A DNA stretch of 64,000 bases from Robiginitalea sp. (GTDB lineage: Bacteria > Bacteroidota > Bacteroidia > Flavobacteriales > Flavobacteriaceae), in the NCBI GenBank assembly GCA_024642005.1, contig JAHECA010000014.1, positions 20,512 to 84,511 of the forward strand, in the 5' to 3' direction. The notes under the pieces were generated by a model. It did not search any database. It was not told where the DNA came from and saw nothing but the letters and a program-made list of their open reading frames with translations. This document shows positions 20,501 to 28,151 of the stretch, in pieces (within the stretch, counting starts at the first letter, position 1; every line of letters begins with the position of its first letter). The translations under genes and the position numbers were made by a program.

Positions 20501-23500
20501 GGGATTACACCTTCCGGGTAACCGATAATGTGACCGGCTGTTACTTTACCACCCTGCCCTATACGGTTGCCCCTTACGACCTGATCGAAGCCGTGGCCAC
20601 CGCCGTAACGCCCGTGACCTGTTTCGGCGATGCCGACGGGGAACTGCAACTGCAGGTGAACAACTACGCAGGCAATTACACCTACCGGGTCTTTGATGGG
20701 GCCGGCGCTCCCGTGACCGGAGTAGTGGCTACCGATACCTCGGTGAACCCGCGGACCATCGGCAGCCTGCCGGCAGGCAACTTCTACGTGGAAGTGATCG
20801 CCACCGACACCCCCTTCTGCGACGACCTGTCAAATACCGTAACCATCGCCTCCCCGGCGGCTCCTGTGAGCCTGATTGAGGTGGCCAATATCAACGCGAA
20901 CTGTAATACAGGCGCTCAGGTAACCGTAATTGCCAGCGGAGGAACCCCGGGCTATACCTATGCCTTTGTTCCGACCGGCAATATCCCGGTTCCCGGGGAC
21001 TATACCCCCAGTGCCTCTGCCGTGCTGAGCCCGGCCAGCTACCCGGCTGACTATGACGTTTACGCCCAGGACAGCAACGGCTGCAGCACCTTTATTACCG
21101 TCACCGTCGATGAAGATCCGATGCCGACCGTAACAGCGCCGACCTATGCAGTAGACCAGTGTACTTCCGACGGAACCGCCTACACCTTTACCGTAGCCGG
21201 AACCGGCGTGGCTCCGCTTACCTATAGCGTAGGGGCCGGGCTCCAGGCTTCCCCGACGTTTACCGTTAGCGCCCCGGGCGTCTATACGGTAACCGTGCGC
21301 GATGCCAATGGATGTACCGCTACCGACACCATTACCATTCTGCCTCCGCTCACCCTGACGGCCCTGCCGACGGCTCAGCCTTCCTGCCTGCTCAACGACG
21401 GCGAGGTTACAGTAACCGCCCAGGGCGGATCAGGAGCCTATGAGTACGACCTGCTCGACAGCGGCGGGGTAAGCGTCATTGGCGGCGTGCCCCAGGTCTC
21501 CAACGTATTCTCCGGACTGGCTCCGGGCACCTATACCGCCGTGGTTTACGACACCTCCGGTACCGGATGCGACGCCCAGGCCCCGGTAACCCTGGAGTCT
21601 CCGACCCCGGTTTCCTTTACCACTTCCGGACAGGATGTGAGCTGCGCGGGAGCTGCCGACGGATCCATTACGGTTACCCTGAATCCGGGACAGGATAACC
21701 CGCCTTATGCCTATGAGCTTTACGACGGCAGTATGGCCCTTGTGGCCGGGCCGCAGGCCAGTCCGTTTTTTGCCGGATTGTCCGCGGACACCTATACCGT
21801 ACGGGTCATTTCCGGCCGCAACTGCGAGGCTTCGCTGATTCAACCCATTGCGGAACCATCTTCCGTAACCGTGTCCGCCACGGCTACCGACTTCAGTTGC
21901 ACCGTTGGGAATGCCCCCTCCGAATCCGTAATTACCGTTACGGCAGGCGGCGGTACCGCCCCGTACCTGTATAGCATCAACGGAGTCAATTTCGTAACCG
22001 GCAACACGTTCAACGTTGCCGATACCGGGGTAACCCAGACGATTGATGTCTATGTCAGGGACGCCAACGGGTGTACGGATACCGCAACCGTGGTTATCGA
22101 TCCGTTGAATACCTTCACAGCAGCCGTTTCCCAGGTAACAGCCATTACCTGCGTGAATCCGGAGTCCGTCCTGATCACGGTAACGGATAACGGAGACGCA
22201 ACCAACGTCTATACCTTCGAACTGCTGCCGTTGGGCAACCCCAACGGAACACTTACCGGCAACCCGGCGTACAACCAGGCTGCGTTTGATCTGAGCGCAC
22301 CGGATACGTACGTGTTCCGGATTACGGACACCGTCACCGGTTGTTACGTGGATACCTCGTATACCATTGCCCCGTACGATATCATGGGGGTTGACGCTAC
22401 GGCCACTACGCCGGTTACCTGCTTCGGGGATACCGACGGCTCAATCTCCATTACAATCACCGATTTCTCAGGGGCTTACGATTACGAAGTGTTCGAAGCC
22501 GGAGGGGCATCTGCCGGGATCACCGGAAGTGGTTCCACGGCCGTGAACCCGCTTGTTATCAGCGGCCTGAGCGGCGGAAACTATTTCGTCCGGATCACGC
22601 AGACGGCCACGCCTTTCTGCAACGCGGACTCCAACGTCATTACCATCGCATCCCCACCCAGCCCGCTTGCGGCTGTGGTCCAGGAGGTGGCGCCGGTGAC
22701 CTGCTCAGACGACCTGGGTGAAATCCTGGTGGACCCGGATGGCGGCTATCCGCCTTATACCATCGTTCTCACGAACACCGGCACGTCGCAGGTTTATTCG
22801 GTCAGCGGGGTTAACGCCCATATCTTTACCGGGCTTTCCTCGGGCTCCTATACCGTTGCCGTGACCGATGCGGGGGGATGCATCTACAACGACGCCATCG
22901 ACCTGCTGCCGGCCGTTCCGGTGACGGCAGATATTACGGTTGCCCCAGCGGCTCTCGCCTGCTACGGCGACACGAACGGGGTAGTCACAGCAGTCAATGT
23001 GGCTGGAGGTTCGGGGACGTACCAATACCAGCTGAACTATTACGATGCCACCGGAACGGTGATCGAATTCACTTCCGGATTCCAGACCAACCCAATGTTT
23101 ACGGGGCTCGGGGCCGGCATCTACACCATTACCGTTTCCGATTCCTGGGGTTGTGAGGTGGAAACCGTACCGGTTACCATTATCGAACCGACGGAAATCA
23201 TGAGCAACTTGGTACAGACCAGCATGCTCACCTGTTCCAACGACGCCGAAATAGTACTTACGGCTACCGGCGGAACCGGGCCATACGAATACAGTACTGA
23301 CGGCATCAACTACAGCCCGATGTCGGGCGGCAACACTCATACGTTTGCCGTTACGGCCGGCGTATATCAGTACTACGTGCGCGATGCCTTTGGCTGCGAG
23401 GCCGACATTTCAAACCAGGTAACCATTGAGCCTGTTGCGCCGCTCATGCTCGATATCGACACCAGCGCCGCAATGATCAACTGTACGGGCGAGATGACCG

Positions 23501-24906
23501 CCGCCTTAATGGCCACCGCTACAGGAGGGCTGGGCAACTACCAGTACGAGCTCTATTCAGATGCCGGGTTGACCAACCTCCTGACCGGGCCCCAGGCTTC
23601 AGGCGATTTCAGCGGCCTGGGCGTGGGCAGCTACTGGATCCGCGTAATCAGCCAGGATTGTGAAGCAGTTTCAAACGAGGTAATTATAACCGAACCCGTG
23701 CCACTGCAGATAGACCGGGAGGAATTCACTGATGTGACCTGCGCCGGAGAGGGAGATGGAACAATTACCGTGGAGGTGTCGGGAGGCACCGGAAACATCC
23801 TGTACGCCATCAGTCCGAACCTGAACCAGTTCGACGACGTGAATACCTTCACCGACCTCGATCCGGGCGTATACGATGTGATTGCCCAGGATGAGAACGG
23901 CTGCTTCATCACCTTCCAGTTCACCATTGCAGAGCCCCAGGTGCTCGACATTTCGGGCACTGCCACTCCGGAAGTGTGCGCCGGAAGCGAAGACGGGACA
24001 ATCGACATTGTGATCTCGGGAGGCACGGCGCCTTACCTGACCGCCTTCAATTCGAACCTGGACGCCGATTTCGGTCCGGCCCAGACCGCGTTTACCAACC
24101 TGGCAGCCGGCACCTATGTTATCTTTGTTCGAGATGCCATGGGCTGTGAAAACAACGTGGTGGTAACCGTAGACCCGGGTGTAAACCTCAATGCAATTGT
24201 TACCCCGGTCTACGAATGTACCGGCAACATTCCTGACAATTATCTGGAGGTGGTATTGGAAGATGCCTCTGTGGCCAGTGAAGTCATGTATGCCCTGGAT
24301 TCTACCGATCCTGCAGCTATGCAGCTCGATGCGAATTTCAGCAGCCTGTCACCGGGCCCGCACTTCCTGGCTATTTCGCATGCCAACGGCTGTGTCCAGA
24401 CCATCGATTTCGAGATTGCCAGCTTCGAGCCTTTAACCCTGATGCTGGAGCAGCGCAACATCAACGAGATAACGGCCATTGCCGAAGGAGGGCAGCCTGA
24501 ATACCAATTCTGGTTCAACGACGACGACAACGGCGCCGACAACACCTACTACATTACCGAATCGGGCGTGTATACCGTGCGTGTTATGGACCAGAACGGG
24601 TGCGTGGTTGAAGCCCAAATAGAAATGGAGTTCATCGACATCGAAATACCGAATTATTTTACCCCTGACGGAGATGGCATGAACGACTTCTGGATCCCTG
24701 ACAACCTTGAAGGGTTCCCTGAAATACTAATAAAAATTTATGATCGTTATGGTAGAGTAGTGGCCGAGTTATCCTACGGTGTACAAGGATGGGACGGCAC
24801 CTACAACAGCAAGGAGCTGCCTACGGGAGATTACTGGTACGTAATCAAACTGAATGGAGAGCGCGACGACCGCGAATTCGTAGGACACTTTACCCTTTAC
24901 CGCTAA
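11509..24906 (+). CDS. giant (4465 aa) SprB-repeat cell-surface adhesin, T9SS type-B cargo
   Basis: Signal peptide; N-terminal domain ([14 protein letters not shown]..); DUF11-like segment ([50 protein letters not shown]). Many SprB-like repeats (TCFGDxxGxIxxxxxGGxxPYxYSxxG...FxGLxxGTYTVxVxDxxGC). C-terminal [23 protein letters not shown]...[11 protein letters not shown]...[23 protein letters not shown]. Confidence 0.95.
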   Translation: MRPTKLKRLLLAGMLLFAAYGFSQEFNSFDIRYQNNLKGDLTFIANNILNRDDGTGDPEDPYNTTGNSSQYNDYLNMQYIDVDSDPSTFNSSTATFGYDDPACSLVRYAGLYWSATYPSQQAGQPLGTNRQTDFNRVKFRVPGGAYVDITADEVLYDGFTSSDNSVRQNSPYACYADVTALVTALADPQGDYTVANIRAVTGALNPGGGASGGWTLVIVYENPTLSGKLITTFDGFARVRSANPTVDINYNGFNTIPAGPVRADIGVAALEGDNRITGDQLRIRAASNGSFTTLSDAANPSANFFNSNISQDGSIVTTRTPNSVNTLGYDTDMFLLNNPFNSVLPNNETAATFRFTSTGDQYYPFFNSFNVEIIEPKIVLEKRVEDIAGNDITGLGVNLGQLLDYVLSFQNIGNDGADNYTIRDVLPINVTLDESNLTLPSGVTYTYDASSREVIFTIPDNLVEAGDPLYSIRMRVQVAENCFDFIDACTDLIQNLAYSTYQGQINTAMITDDPSVSDFDNCGFITPGATNFLLDDLESCDFSREVELCGTSVVLDAGDNFDSYIWYRDNNGDGLIDAGDTVINDGDPDNDPSTQRVTQTGQYIVDKIVADPCKGFQEIIAVTLPGVTQINPIVTLINDTSNTVEGEVVTCANDGSLLPKIFLCGLNDTELIQINIPDATSIVWEKLDEGSCIDSGPDCANKNSACIWNQVGSGNDFVASDTGEYRVVINYQNGCFTRFYFNVFKNPLNPQYTSDDILCATPGNITVTNMPADYEYQLLDANTGAVIVPYSAANGPSFDIATNGAYTVEMRQAGVVDGCLFYLENIGILARDFTVDVTTVEADCSGLGSINIAVNNANAQYYYEISQGGTVVDTYGPSNDNQYSFFNVNGGVYDIRVTTDDGCVYTEQVTVIDNNTLELTARVSQHITCKEGNILMESSGGKTPHTYAIWEFIDEGGVTQISYNSPAEIPASEFQTSQIFDILTPGRYTFVVVDRFNCFDISNSVVIYFVPPVEYDPTTVINEQCFGDATGVIQYNLVTDNGYQITYYLLDDNGVELATNGSGIFIGLAQGDYTVHVNYRKGSASCDYYEDYTISGPSAALAGDAVLIQPYTCLQNATIQAQNVSGGTAPYQYSINGVSFGASNTFTGLTPGTYAITIRDANGCIFQTAPVTVDDIDPPTDLDFAFGNVNCNLQTGDLLVTATGGTLPLVFDIIAPTVINPDATSGNTATYNNLPAGTYTFRVSDANGCVYTETYNVPGLDPIQANASVLNNVTCFGDSDGNAEFRIGNFSGTYSYSIDGGALVTGQTAAVIPITGLAAGTYSIAVTDEVTGCTDTADVTISDPPSALALAFSVAQPTCVSDGYVTINAGGGWGSYQYELEQPDASVLGPQTGPQFNGLTQTGTYIITVRDGGGCVITDTFVISAPSLPAVSLDPVTDLCYDPATGVNLTATASGGNAPYSYSLNGGPGQSSNAFNNLAPGTYTVVVTDLYGCTATSTAVVIAPQMTAVAAVTKELDCSVSPDAVIDVVINGGYAPFTYTVNGGASTPVIGNSFSHSTPTDGTYTFTITDAEGCMAVTSAVIAPITNPAATHTATDPTCDSAADGTVTITIDPNFGTAPYQVDFNGGGFGNPTQFSNLAAGTYGYTVRDSKGCTYTGSVTLTAPAPITADAVLIQDYTCLQDGSIQAQNVTGGTAPYTYSIDGVTFQASDTFTGLHDGAYSVTVQDASGCTFVTVPVVIDPLDPPTDISFSATPPNCPAEVSDVTLTVTGGAGAITYEIIAPAPVNNGNSNVFTSLAPDTYTFRVTDADGCFYEENFTILPVSPITVAGSLVSDVSCVGGADGAVNFAVNGFTTTYSYTVNGSAAITGQSASVINLTGLTAGDYTVVVTDETTNCTATDTVTVSEPANPLAFTLAVTPITCVADGTVTISATGGWGAYSYEVEQPDTTVLGPQSANVFAGLTQAGSYTVTVTDGNGCAVTETFVLSAPTNPVASIDATSGLCYDPATGATIVVGATGGLAPYYYSMNGGPTQTSSTFTGLVPGNYTFTVLDSNGCSDTVAQTIAPQLTTNAVLTKDLDCTVSPDATIDVTATGGYPAYTYEVAFNGGAFAPYAGAFPYTTSVAGTYQFRVMDSEGCVALTQVVTVNPIVLPQATATGIDPTCFGDSNGVVEIEVDPNFGQAPYQVDFNGGGYGNQTVFTGLPAGTYNYTVRDAKGCTYADTITLTDPALFDASITVTDVSCAGTIGGGDIPGRIDISIISGGTPNFTYTLYDQSNNIVPVAGSNPIVNTSATSVSFDGLAFGDYYVRIIDANGCEFYQNPVRVRANPFLALDSSAIVDCLTGGTVTVSADGGSGDYSFSIFGPGTAPDSETSGPGALEEQAVFNGLNAGQTYIFEAIDNLTLCRSYIEVSIPALSGIEVVPTPAVTDATCFGDTNGSIAFQFQNFDGSVTDINYEILQALTNNPIGVSGTVSGPAGGPTVLETVTNLAPGDYVLYFEEATSPFCSNTYEFRILEPSPITFTLLDQNNANCNEDAQVTVRATGGSGSFTYAFVQDGVAPVPGDFTSNGYAELDPAVNTQWDAYAMDSNGCMTPPLDITISADPEPVISAVVPDQCTATEGNFSLEVSLDTAGVGSYMLSLDGGAYQASTLTNVGDTQLLTGLSSGSHTVSILDANGCSHAVVVVINPPMGLLAAVTAQPTCALNDGSVELTAAGGDGTFTYELFLGAVSVAGPQASNSFGGLAPGVYTAVAYDGAGCDASTTFELINPTPVAFTVSAEDVSCSGGSDGSIVVILDPGQDNPPYSYELYDGSMALYAGPQASNVFTNLPADTYTVRVVSGRDCEATVVQPITEPTLVSAAAAATDFACAPDNSVSQAVITVTAGGGTAPYLYSIDGANFTASNTFDITDTGAVQNFTLTVRDANGCEATDAVSINPLPTIADAAVSQITAITCANDEVARVTVTGGSGDFDFDLLPLGTAPTQSPGPGVYTADFNLTAPGDYTFRVTDNVTGCYFTTLPYTVAPYDLIEAVATAVTPVTCFGDADGELQLQVNNYAGNYTYRVFDGAGAPVTGVVATDTSVNPRTIGSLPAGNFYVEVIATDTPFCDDLSNTVTIASPAAPVSLIEVANINANCNTGAQVTVIASGGTPGYTYAFVPTGNIPVPGDYTPSASAVLSPASYPADYDVYAQDSNGCSTFITVTVDEDPMPTVTAPTYAVDQCTSDGTAYTFTVAGTGVAPLTYSVGAGLQASPTFTVSAPGVYTVTVRDANGCTATDTITILPPLTLTALPTAQPSCLLNDGEVTVTAQGGSGAYEYDLLDSGGVSVIGGVPQVSNVFSGLAPGTYTAVVYDTSGTGCDAQAPVTLESPTPVSFTTSGQDVSCAGAADGSITVTLNPGQDNPPYAYELYDGSMALVAGPQASPFFAGLSADTYTVRVISGRNCEASLIQPIAEPSSVTVSATATDFSCTVGNAPSESVITVTAGGGTAPYLYSINGVNFVTGNTFNVADTGVTQTIDVYVRDANGCTDTATVVIDPLNTFTAAVSQVTAITCVNPESVLITVTDNGDATNVYTFELLPLGNPNGTLTGNPAYNQAAFDLSAPDTYVFRITDTVTGCYVDTSYTIAPYDIMGVDATATTPVTCFGDTDGSISITITDFSGAYDYEVFEAGGASAGITGSGSTAVNPLVISGLSGGNYFVRITQTATPFCNADSNVITIASPPSPLAAVVQEVAPVTCSDDLGEILVDPDGGYPPYTIVLTNTGTSQVYSVSGVNAHIFTGLSSGSYTVAVTDAGGCIYNDAIDLLPAVPVTADITVAPAALACYGDTNGVVTAVNVAGGSGTYQYQLNYYDATGTVIEFTSGFQTNPMFTGLGAGIYTITVSDSWGCEVETVPVTIIEPTEIMSNLVQTSMLTCSNDAEIVLTATGGTGPYEYSTDGINYSPMSGGNTHTFAVTAGVYQYYVRDAFGCEADISNQVTIEPVAPLMLDIDTSAAMINCTGEMTAALMATATGGLGNYQYELYSDAGLTNLLTGPQASGDFSGLGVGSYWIRVISQDCEAVSNEVIITEPVPLQIDREEFTDVTCAGEGDGTITVEVSGGTGNILYAISPNLNQFDDVNTFTDLDPGVYDVIAQDENGCFITFQFTIAEPQVLDISGTATPEVCAGSEDGTIDIVISGGTAPYLTAFNSNLDADFGPAQTAFTNLAAGTYVIFVRDAMGCENNVVVTVDPGVNLNAIVTPVYECTGNIPDNYLEVVLEDASVASEVMYALDSTDPAAMQLDANFSSLSPGPHFLAISHANGCVQTIDFEIASFEPLTLMLEQRNINEITAIAEGGQPEYQFWFNDDDNGADNTYYITESGVYTVRVMDQNGCVVEAQIEMEFIDIEIPNYFTPDGDGMNDFWIPDNLEGFPEILIKIYDRYGRVVAELSYGVQGWDGTYNSKELPTGDYWYVIKLNGERDDREFVGHFTLYR
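13213..13248 (+). other. EF-hand-like / type-3-repeat-like Ca-binding motif ([12 protein letters not shown]) in the giant adhesin
   Basis: gac aac aac ggc gac ggg ctg atc gat gcc ggg gat = [12 protein letters not shown], a DxNxDGxxDxxD pattern, followed by DGDPDNDP. Confidence 0.6.
14818..16515 (+). repeat. higher-order repeat 1, copy A (~566 aa, several SprB-like units)
   Basis: Starts at [12 protein letters not shown]. Landmarks in the same order as copy [72 protein letters not shown]. Confidence 0.85.
16516..18198 (+). repeat. higher-order repeat 1, copy B (~561 aa)
   Basis: Starts at [12 protein letters not shown]. Landmarks [71 protein letters not shown]. Confidence 0.85.
18796..20619 (+). 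repeat. higher-order repeat 2, copy 1 (608 aa)
   Basis: From CFGDTNGSI to the next CFGD anchor. Landmarks [58 protein letters not shown]. Confidence 0.85.
20620..22419 (+). repeat. higher-order repeat 2, copy 2 (600 aa)
   Basis: From CFGDADGEL to CFGDTDGSI. Landmarks [59 protein letters not shown]. Confidence 0.85.
22420..22700 (+). repeat. higher-order repeat 2, partial third copy
   Basis: [25 protein letters not shown]...[21 protein letters not shown] aligns with the first unit of copy 2 ([25 protein letters not shown]...[21 protein letters not shown]), then diverges. Confidence 0.7.
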
Positions 24907-24907
24907 T

Positions 24908-25888
24908 ATGCTTAACCTGAACGATATGCGCTGGAGATTGACATTTGTGCTCGTGATGCTGGGACTGTTTGGCTCAAGGGCGCAGGAATTGAACTCCCCT
25001 CAACTATCCCAGTACCTGGCCGATAACCCCTTCGTGCTGGCGCCCACCTATGCCGGTATCGGAGACCATGTCAAGATAAGGCTTAACGGCCTCGGGCAGT
25101 GGGTTGGGATCAAAGACGCCCCCATGACCGAGTCCCTGGCTGCAGACGCCAGGATCGGGAATAAATCGGGGCTGGGGATCTTTCTCTACAATGACCGCAA
25201 CGGGTATACCCGTCAGCAGGGGGCGCGCCTTTCCTTTGCACACCACCTGACTTTAGACCGTTACCAGGATAAGTTTCTCTCGTTCGGTATCTCGTATAAC
25301 TTCAACCAGTTCCGGATAGATATAGAGAAGTTCAGGGATGCTAACGGCCTGCCCGTTAACGACCCCAGTGTAACAGACGACAGGTCTACCAGCAACCACA
25401 ACTTCGACGTGGGGATCATGTACCGGGTCAACAAATTCTATGCGAGCCTTAACGCCTCGAACCTGCTCGATAAAGACCTGACAAGCTTTAACCCGATCTT
25501 TGAGCCGAACCACCTGCGCAACTATTACCTCTATACCGGTTTTCGTTACTCCAAGAACAAGAACAGCAAGCTGGAGTTGGAACCCTCCTTGCTTTATAAG
25601 CTCTTTGAAAGCGATGGCCGGTCTGAGACCGACCTAAACATGAAGGTTCGGGTATACGATTTTGAGGACTATTACTACGGCGGCATCAACTACCGCTTCC
25701 TGAACGACCAGATCGGAAAGCCGCTGTACATTGCTCCCTTTGTCGGTTTCAAAAAAAGCAACTTCTACTTTGGGTATTCCGTACAGATTATCCTGAATGA
25801 AATTCTGGCCTACAGTTACGGAACCCATGTGATTACCATTGGCATGGACCTGTTCCAGGGGCTGAGCAACTGCCGGTGCACCTATTGA
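24908..25888 (+). CDS. PorP/SprF-family T9SS membrane protein (short form)
   Basis: SRAQELNSPQLSQYLADNPFVLAPTYAGIGDHVKIRLNGLGQWVGIKDAPMTESLAADARIGNKSGLGIFLYNDRNGYTRQQGARLSFAHHL is typical PorP/SprF. Alternative start MRWRLTF at 24926. Confidence 0.92.
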   Translation: MLNLNDMRWRLTFVLVMLGLFGSRAQELNSPQLSQYLADNPFVLAPTYAGIGDHVKIRLNGLGQWVGIKDAPMTESLAADARIGNKSGLGIFLYNDRNGYTRQQGARLSFAHHLTLDRYQDKFLSFGISYNFNQFRIDIEKFRDANGLPVNDPSVTDDRSTSNHNFDVGIMYRVNKFYASLNASNLLDKDLTSFNPIFEPNHLRNYYLYTGFRYSKNKNSKLELEPSLLYKLFESDGRSETDLNMKVRVYDFEDYYYGGINYRFLNDQIGKPLYIAPFVGFKKSNFYFGYSVQIILNEILAYSYGTHVITIGMDLFQGLSNCRCTY

Positions 25889-25942
25889 TCGGGCGCCCTC
25901 GGAGTTTGACAGAAATGGCCTAGCTTTGCAAAAAATCAAGCC

Positions 25943-26305
25943 ATGCTGGGGAAGATACGCCTGAAGAATGTGCGCCTGTACGGCTTTCACGGGTGCCTGA
26001 AGGAAGAGGAAATGATCGGGTCTGACTACCGGGTAGACCTGGAAGTAACCGCCGACCTGGAAAGGGCGGCGCAGACAGATCATCTTTCTGAAACTGTAGA
26101 TTACGTGCACCTTCAGACCATTATCCGGGAAGAGATGGGGATCCGCACCAAGCTTATCGAAACGGTTGCTTCCCGAATCCTTGACCGCATTCTGGAAGAG
26201 CTGCCACAAGTTCAGTCGGCCGGGGTGGAGGTGTCAAAAATCAACCCGCCAATTGGGGGAGATGTGGAGCAGGTAACCGTATCGCTGTTGAAAAACCGGC
26301 TATAG
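25943..26305 (+). CDS. folB: dihydroneopterin aldolase
   Basis: IRLKNVRLYGFHGCLKEEEMIGSDYRVDLEV...TVDYVHLQTIIREEM...KINPPIGGDVEQVTV. TAGCTTTG box at 25921-25928. Confidence 0.93.
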   Translation: MLGKIRLKNVRLYGFHGCLKEEEMIGSDYRVDLEVTADLERAAQTDHLSETVDYVHLQTIIREEMGIRTKLIETVASRILDRILEELPQVQSAGVEVSKINPPIGGDVEQVTVSLLKNRL

Positions 26306-26353
26306 CTATTTTATTCCCCTCAAAAAAAGTATAACTTTGACCCCTCAAAGACT

Positions 26354-26424
26354 GGCATCGTGGCCGAGTGGCTAGGCGCAGCTCTGCAAAAGCTTGTACA
26401 GCGGTTCGAATCCGCTCGATGCCT
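26354..26424 (+). tRNA. tRNA-Cys (GCA), canonical anticodon loop CTGCAAA
   Basis: 71 nt: acceptor GGCATCG/CGATGCC, T arm AGCGG-TTCGAAT-CCGCT, anticodon loop CTGCAAA (U33 present). TAACTTTG at 26332-26339 upstream. Confidence 0.95.
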
Positions 26425-26429
26425 CAAAA

Positions 26430-26457
26430 GAAGCCCCGTTCGTTTCGGGGCTTTTTT
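26430..26457 (+). terminator. Rho-independent terminator after tRNA-Cys
   Basis: AAGCCCCG-ttcgttt-CGGGGCTTTTTT. Confidence 0.85.
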
Positions 26458-26606
26458 ATGCCCGCTCCTCCCGGCAGCCTGCCTGTGATATCCGTCCAAC
26501 TGCACTTGGAGGACGGGTGGGGGCGGTTATTACAAGACGGCCTTGCCACTAGGCGATACTGTTTAACCGTTGGCCGTATTTGATGTTAAATCGAGGGCCC
26601 GCACTT

Positions 26607-26635
26607 TTGTGCTTCTAAAAAATCCGGTAATTTTG
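26607..26635 (+). promoter_or_regulatory. promoter of the second tRNA-Cys-like gene (TTG-N18-TAATTTTG)
   Basis: TTG 26607-26609, 18 nt, TAATTTTG 26628-26635; tRNA 5' end at 26651. Confidence 0.7.
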
Positions 26636-26650
26636 ACCTGCTTACCTATT

Positions 26651-26721
26651 GGCATTGTGGCTGAGTGGCTAGGCAAGGCCCCGCAAGGGCCTTTACAGTA
26701 GTTCGAATCTACTCGATGCCT
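26651..26721 (+). tRNA. divergent tRNA-Cys(GCA)-like gene with C33 and potential C32:G38 pair
   Basis: 71 nt, co-linear with tRNA-Cys at 26354: acceptor GGCATTG/CGATGCC, D arm GCTGAGTGGCTAGGC, anticodon stem AGGCC/GGCCT, loop CCGCAAG, T arm AGTAG-TTCGAAT-CTACT. Confidence 0.8.
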
Positions 26722-26727
26722 CTGAAG

Positions 26728-26757
26728 AAACCCCGTAATTGAGCGGGGTTTTTTATT
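26728..26757 (+). terminator. Rho-independent terminator after the second tRNA-Cys-like gene
   Basis: AAACCCCG-taattgag-CGGGGTTTTTT; overlaps the 3' end of the convergent LysE-type gene. Confidence 0.85.
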
Positions 26758-27421
26758 CCCGCATCATTTCTATACCCTGTTCTATATTGAGTTTGTCTTT
26801 GGGAAGGAAGCCTTTTACGATCAGGACGATGCCGCAGATCACCAAAATGATGCCCAGGGCTTTCTTGACCCAGAAGATGCGTTCGCGGGTGAGTTTGCTT
26901 CTCAGCTGCTTGGCCAGGACTATTTTAACGATATCGGTAAGCAGGTAGGCCCCGAGCATGGAGCCGAAGAAGGTAATCATCCGATTCGGCTGGTTGTCGA
27001 GGCTGGGGCCCACGATAATGATTACCCCCAGCCAGAAGACCAGCACCCCAATGTTGATAAAGTTCAACAGAAAGCCCTTGACGAACAGGCCCAGATAATC
27101 GCTCCCCCTGGCTTCTATCCTTGGGCTTTTAGCCTTGAAATCGGAGCGGAAGACAATGGTCAGCCCATAGACCAGCAGAATAGCGCCCCCAAATACATAA
27201 AGCCCAGGCTGGTTGCTCAGGTTCTCGAGCAACTGGAAGCTACTGAAATAGGCGATGGTCAAAAAGAGGATATCGGCCAGTATGACCCCCATATCGAGGG
27301 CCAGCGCTGCACGGAATCCCCGGGTTGCACTGGTTTCCAGCAAGACGAAGAAAACCGGCCCAATCATGAAGCTGAGCAGGAATCCCAGCGGAATGGCGCC
27401 GTGTATGTCGTCCCAAACCAT
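26753..27421 (-). CDS. LysE-family translocator
   Basis: IPLGFLLSFMIGPVFFVLLETSATRGFRAALALDMGVILADILFL is the LysE/RhtB N-terminal pattern; about six TM helices. Confidence 0.87.
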   Translation of the reverse strand: MVWDDIHGAIPLGFLLSFMIGPVFFVLLETSATRGFRAALALDMGVILADILFLTIAYFSSFQLLENLSNQPGLYVFGGAILLVYGLTIVFRSDFKAKSPRIEARGSDYLGLFVKGFLLNFINIGVLVFWLGVIIIVGPSLDNQPNRMITFFGSMLGAYLLTDIVKIVLAKQLRSKLTRERIFWVKKALGIILVICGIVLIVKGFLPKDKLNIEQGIEMMRE

Positions 27422-27424
27422 ATC

Positions 27425-28141
27425 CTACATGCGTTTGATGATACCCCCGAAGACTGTTTTTTCTTCCAGTTTCTGCGGATTACCATAAACTAAAACCCTG
27501 CCGCCGGCCTTTACCGTGGCTTTTACATAATCGGTTGCGTGGATCTCTGCCGAGGAGCCTGCATTCACATTTACAGTGCAAAAGCCCGTTCTCAGGGTTT
27601 TGCCATTGTATGTGCCGCCTGTATTGATCTGAACGTCCTGGTTTTTAGCCTGGCCAGTGGCCGTGATAATACCCCCTGAAACGGCCTTGACCAGAAACTG
27701 GGTTACCTCGGCTTGTATGTTAATTTCGCCCCCTTCCTGTGCCTTAACCTCCAATACGGGCTGCCGCAGCACTTCATCCGATTCAATGCGGGCGTCTTCA
27801 TTCACGTCAATCACCAACAACGGCTCTGTGTAATACAGGTCTACAAATGTGCGGTAACCGCTGAAGATCTTGGTGATTTCCATTCGGATCTTCAAGATGC
27901 CTTCCGAATTTACGACCGCTACTTTTTCCTTGTTCTCCCCGCGAACCACCGCTTCGTTCCGGTTGCTGCGGATCAGTTTCAGGGATATGCCGTCGAAAAC
28001 CTTGATTTCCTTGAATGGGTCCAGGGCATGGGTAATGCGGTCGCCCTGGCCGTAGAGCGTACTGGTATGTGCACACAATACCCAAAGAACAACCCAAATA
28101 CCCGTATTGCGACTCATTTGTGGTGCTTTTGTAGGCAGCAA
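27425..28141 (-). CDS. head GIN domain (DUF2807) protein, secreted
   Basis: DPFKEIKVFDGISLKLIRSNRNEAVVRGENKEKVAVVNSEGILKIRM... and glycine-rich beta-helix-like C-terminal half. Confidence 0.8.
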   Translation of the reverse strand: MLPTKAPQMSRNTGIWVVLWVLCAHTSTLYGQGDRITHALDPFKEIKVFDGISLKLIRSNRNEAVVRGENKEKVAVVNSEGILKIRMEITKIFSGYRTFVDLYYTEPLLVIDVNEDARIESDEVLRQPVLEVKAQEGGEINIQAEVTQFLVKAVSGGIITATGQAKNQDVQINTGGTYNGKTLRTGFCTVNVNAGSSAEIHATDYVKATVKAGGRVLVYGNPQKLEEKTVFGGIIKRM

Positions 28142-28151
28142 AACCTAAGAC

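Noticed and set aside
11509-24906. Tandem repeats as a possible CRISPR array or DNA-level satellite
   Set aside because: Repeats lie in one continuous reading frame, are ~70-90 aa protein modules, and diverge at DNA level. There are no short identical repeats with unique spacers.
26354-26721. Tandem tRNA-Cys genes as attL/attR of an integrated element
   Set aside because: Only ~230 bp between the genes with no mobile genes, and the two tRNAs differ at 15 positions with compensatory changes, which does not fit a simple att duplication.
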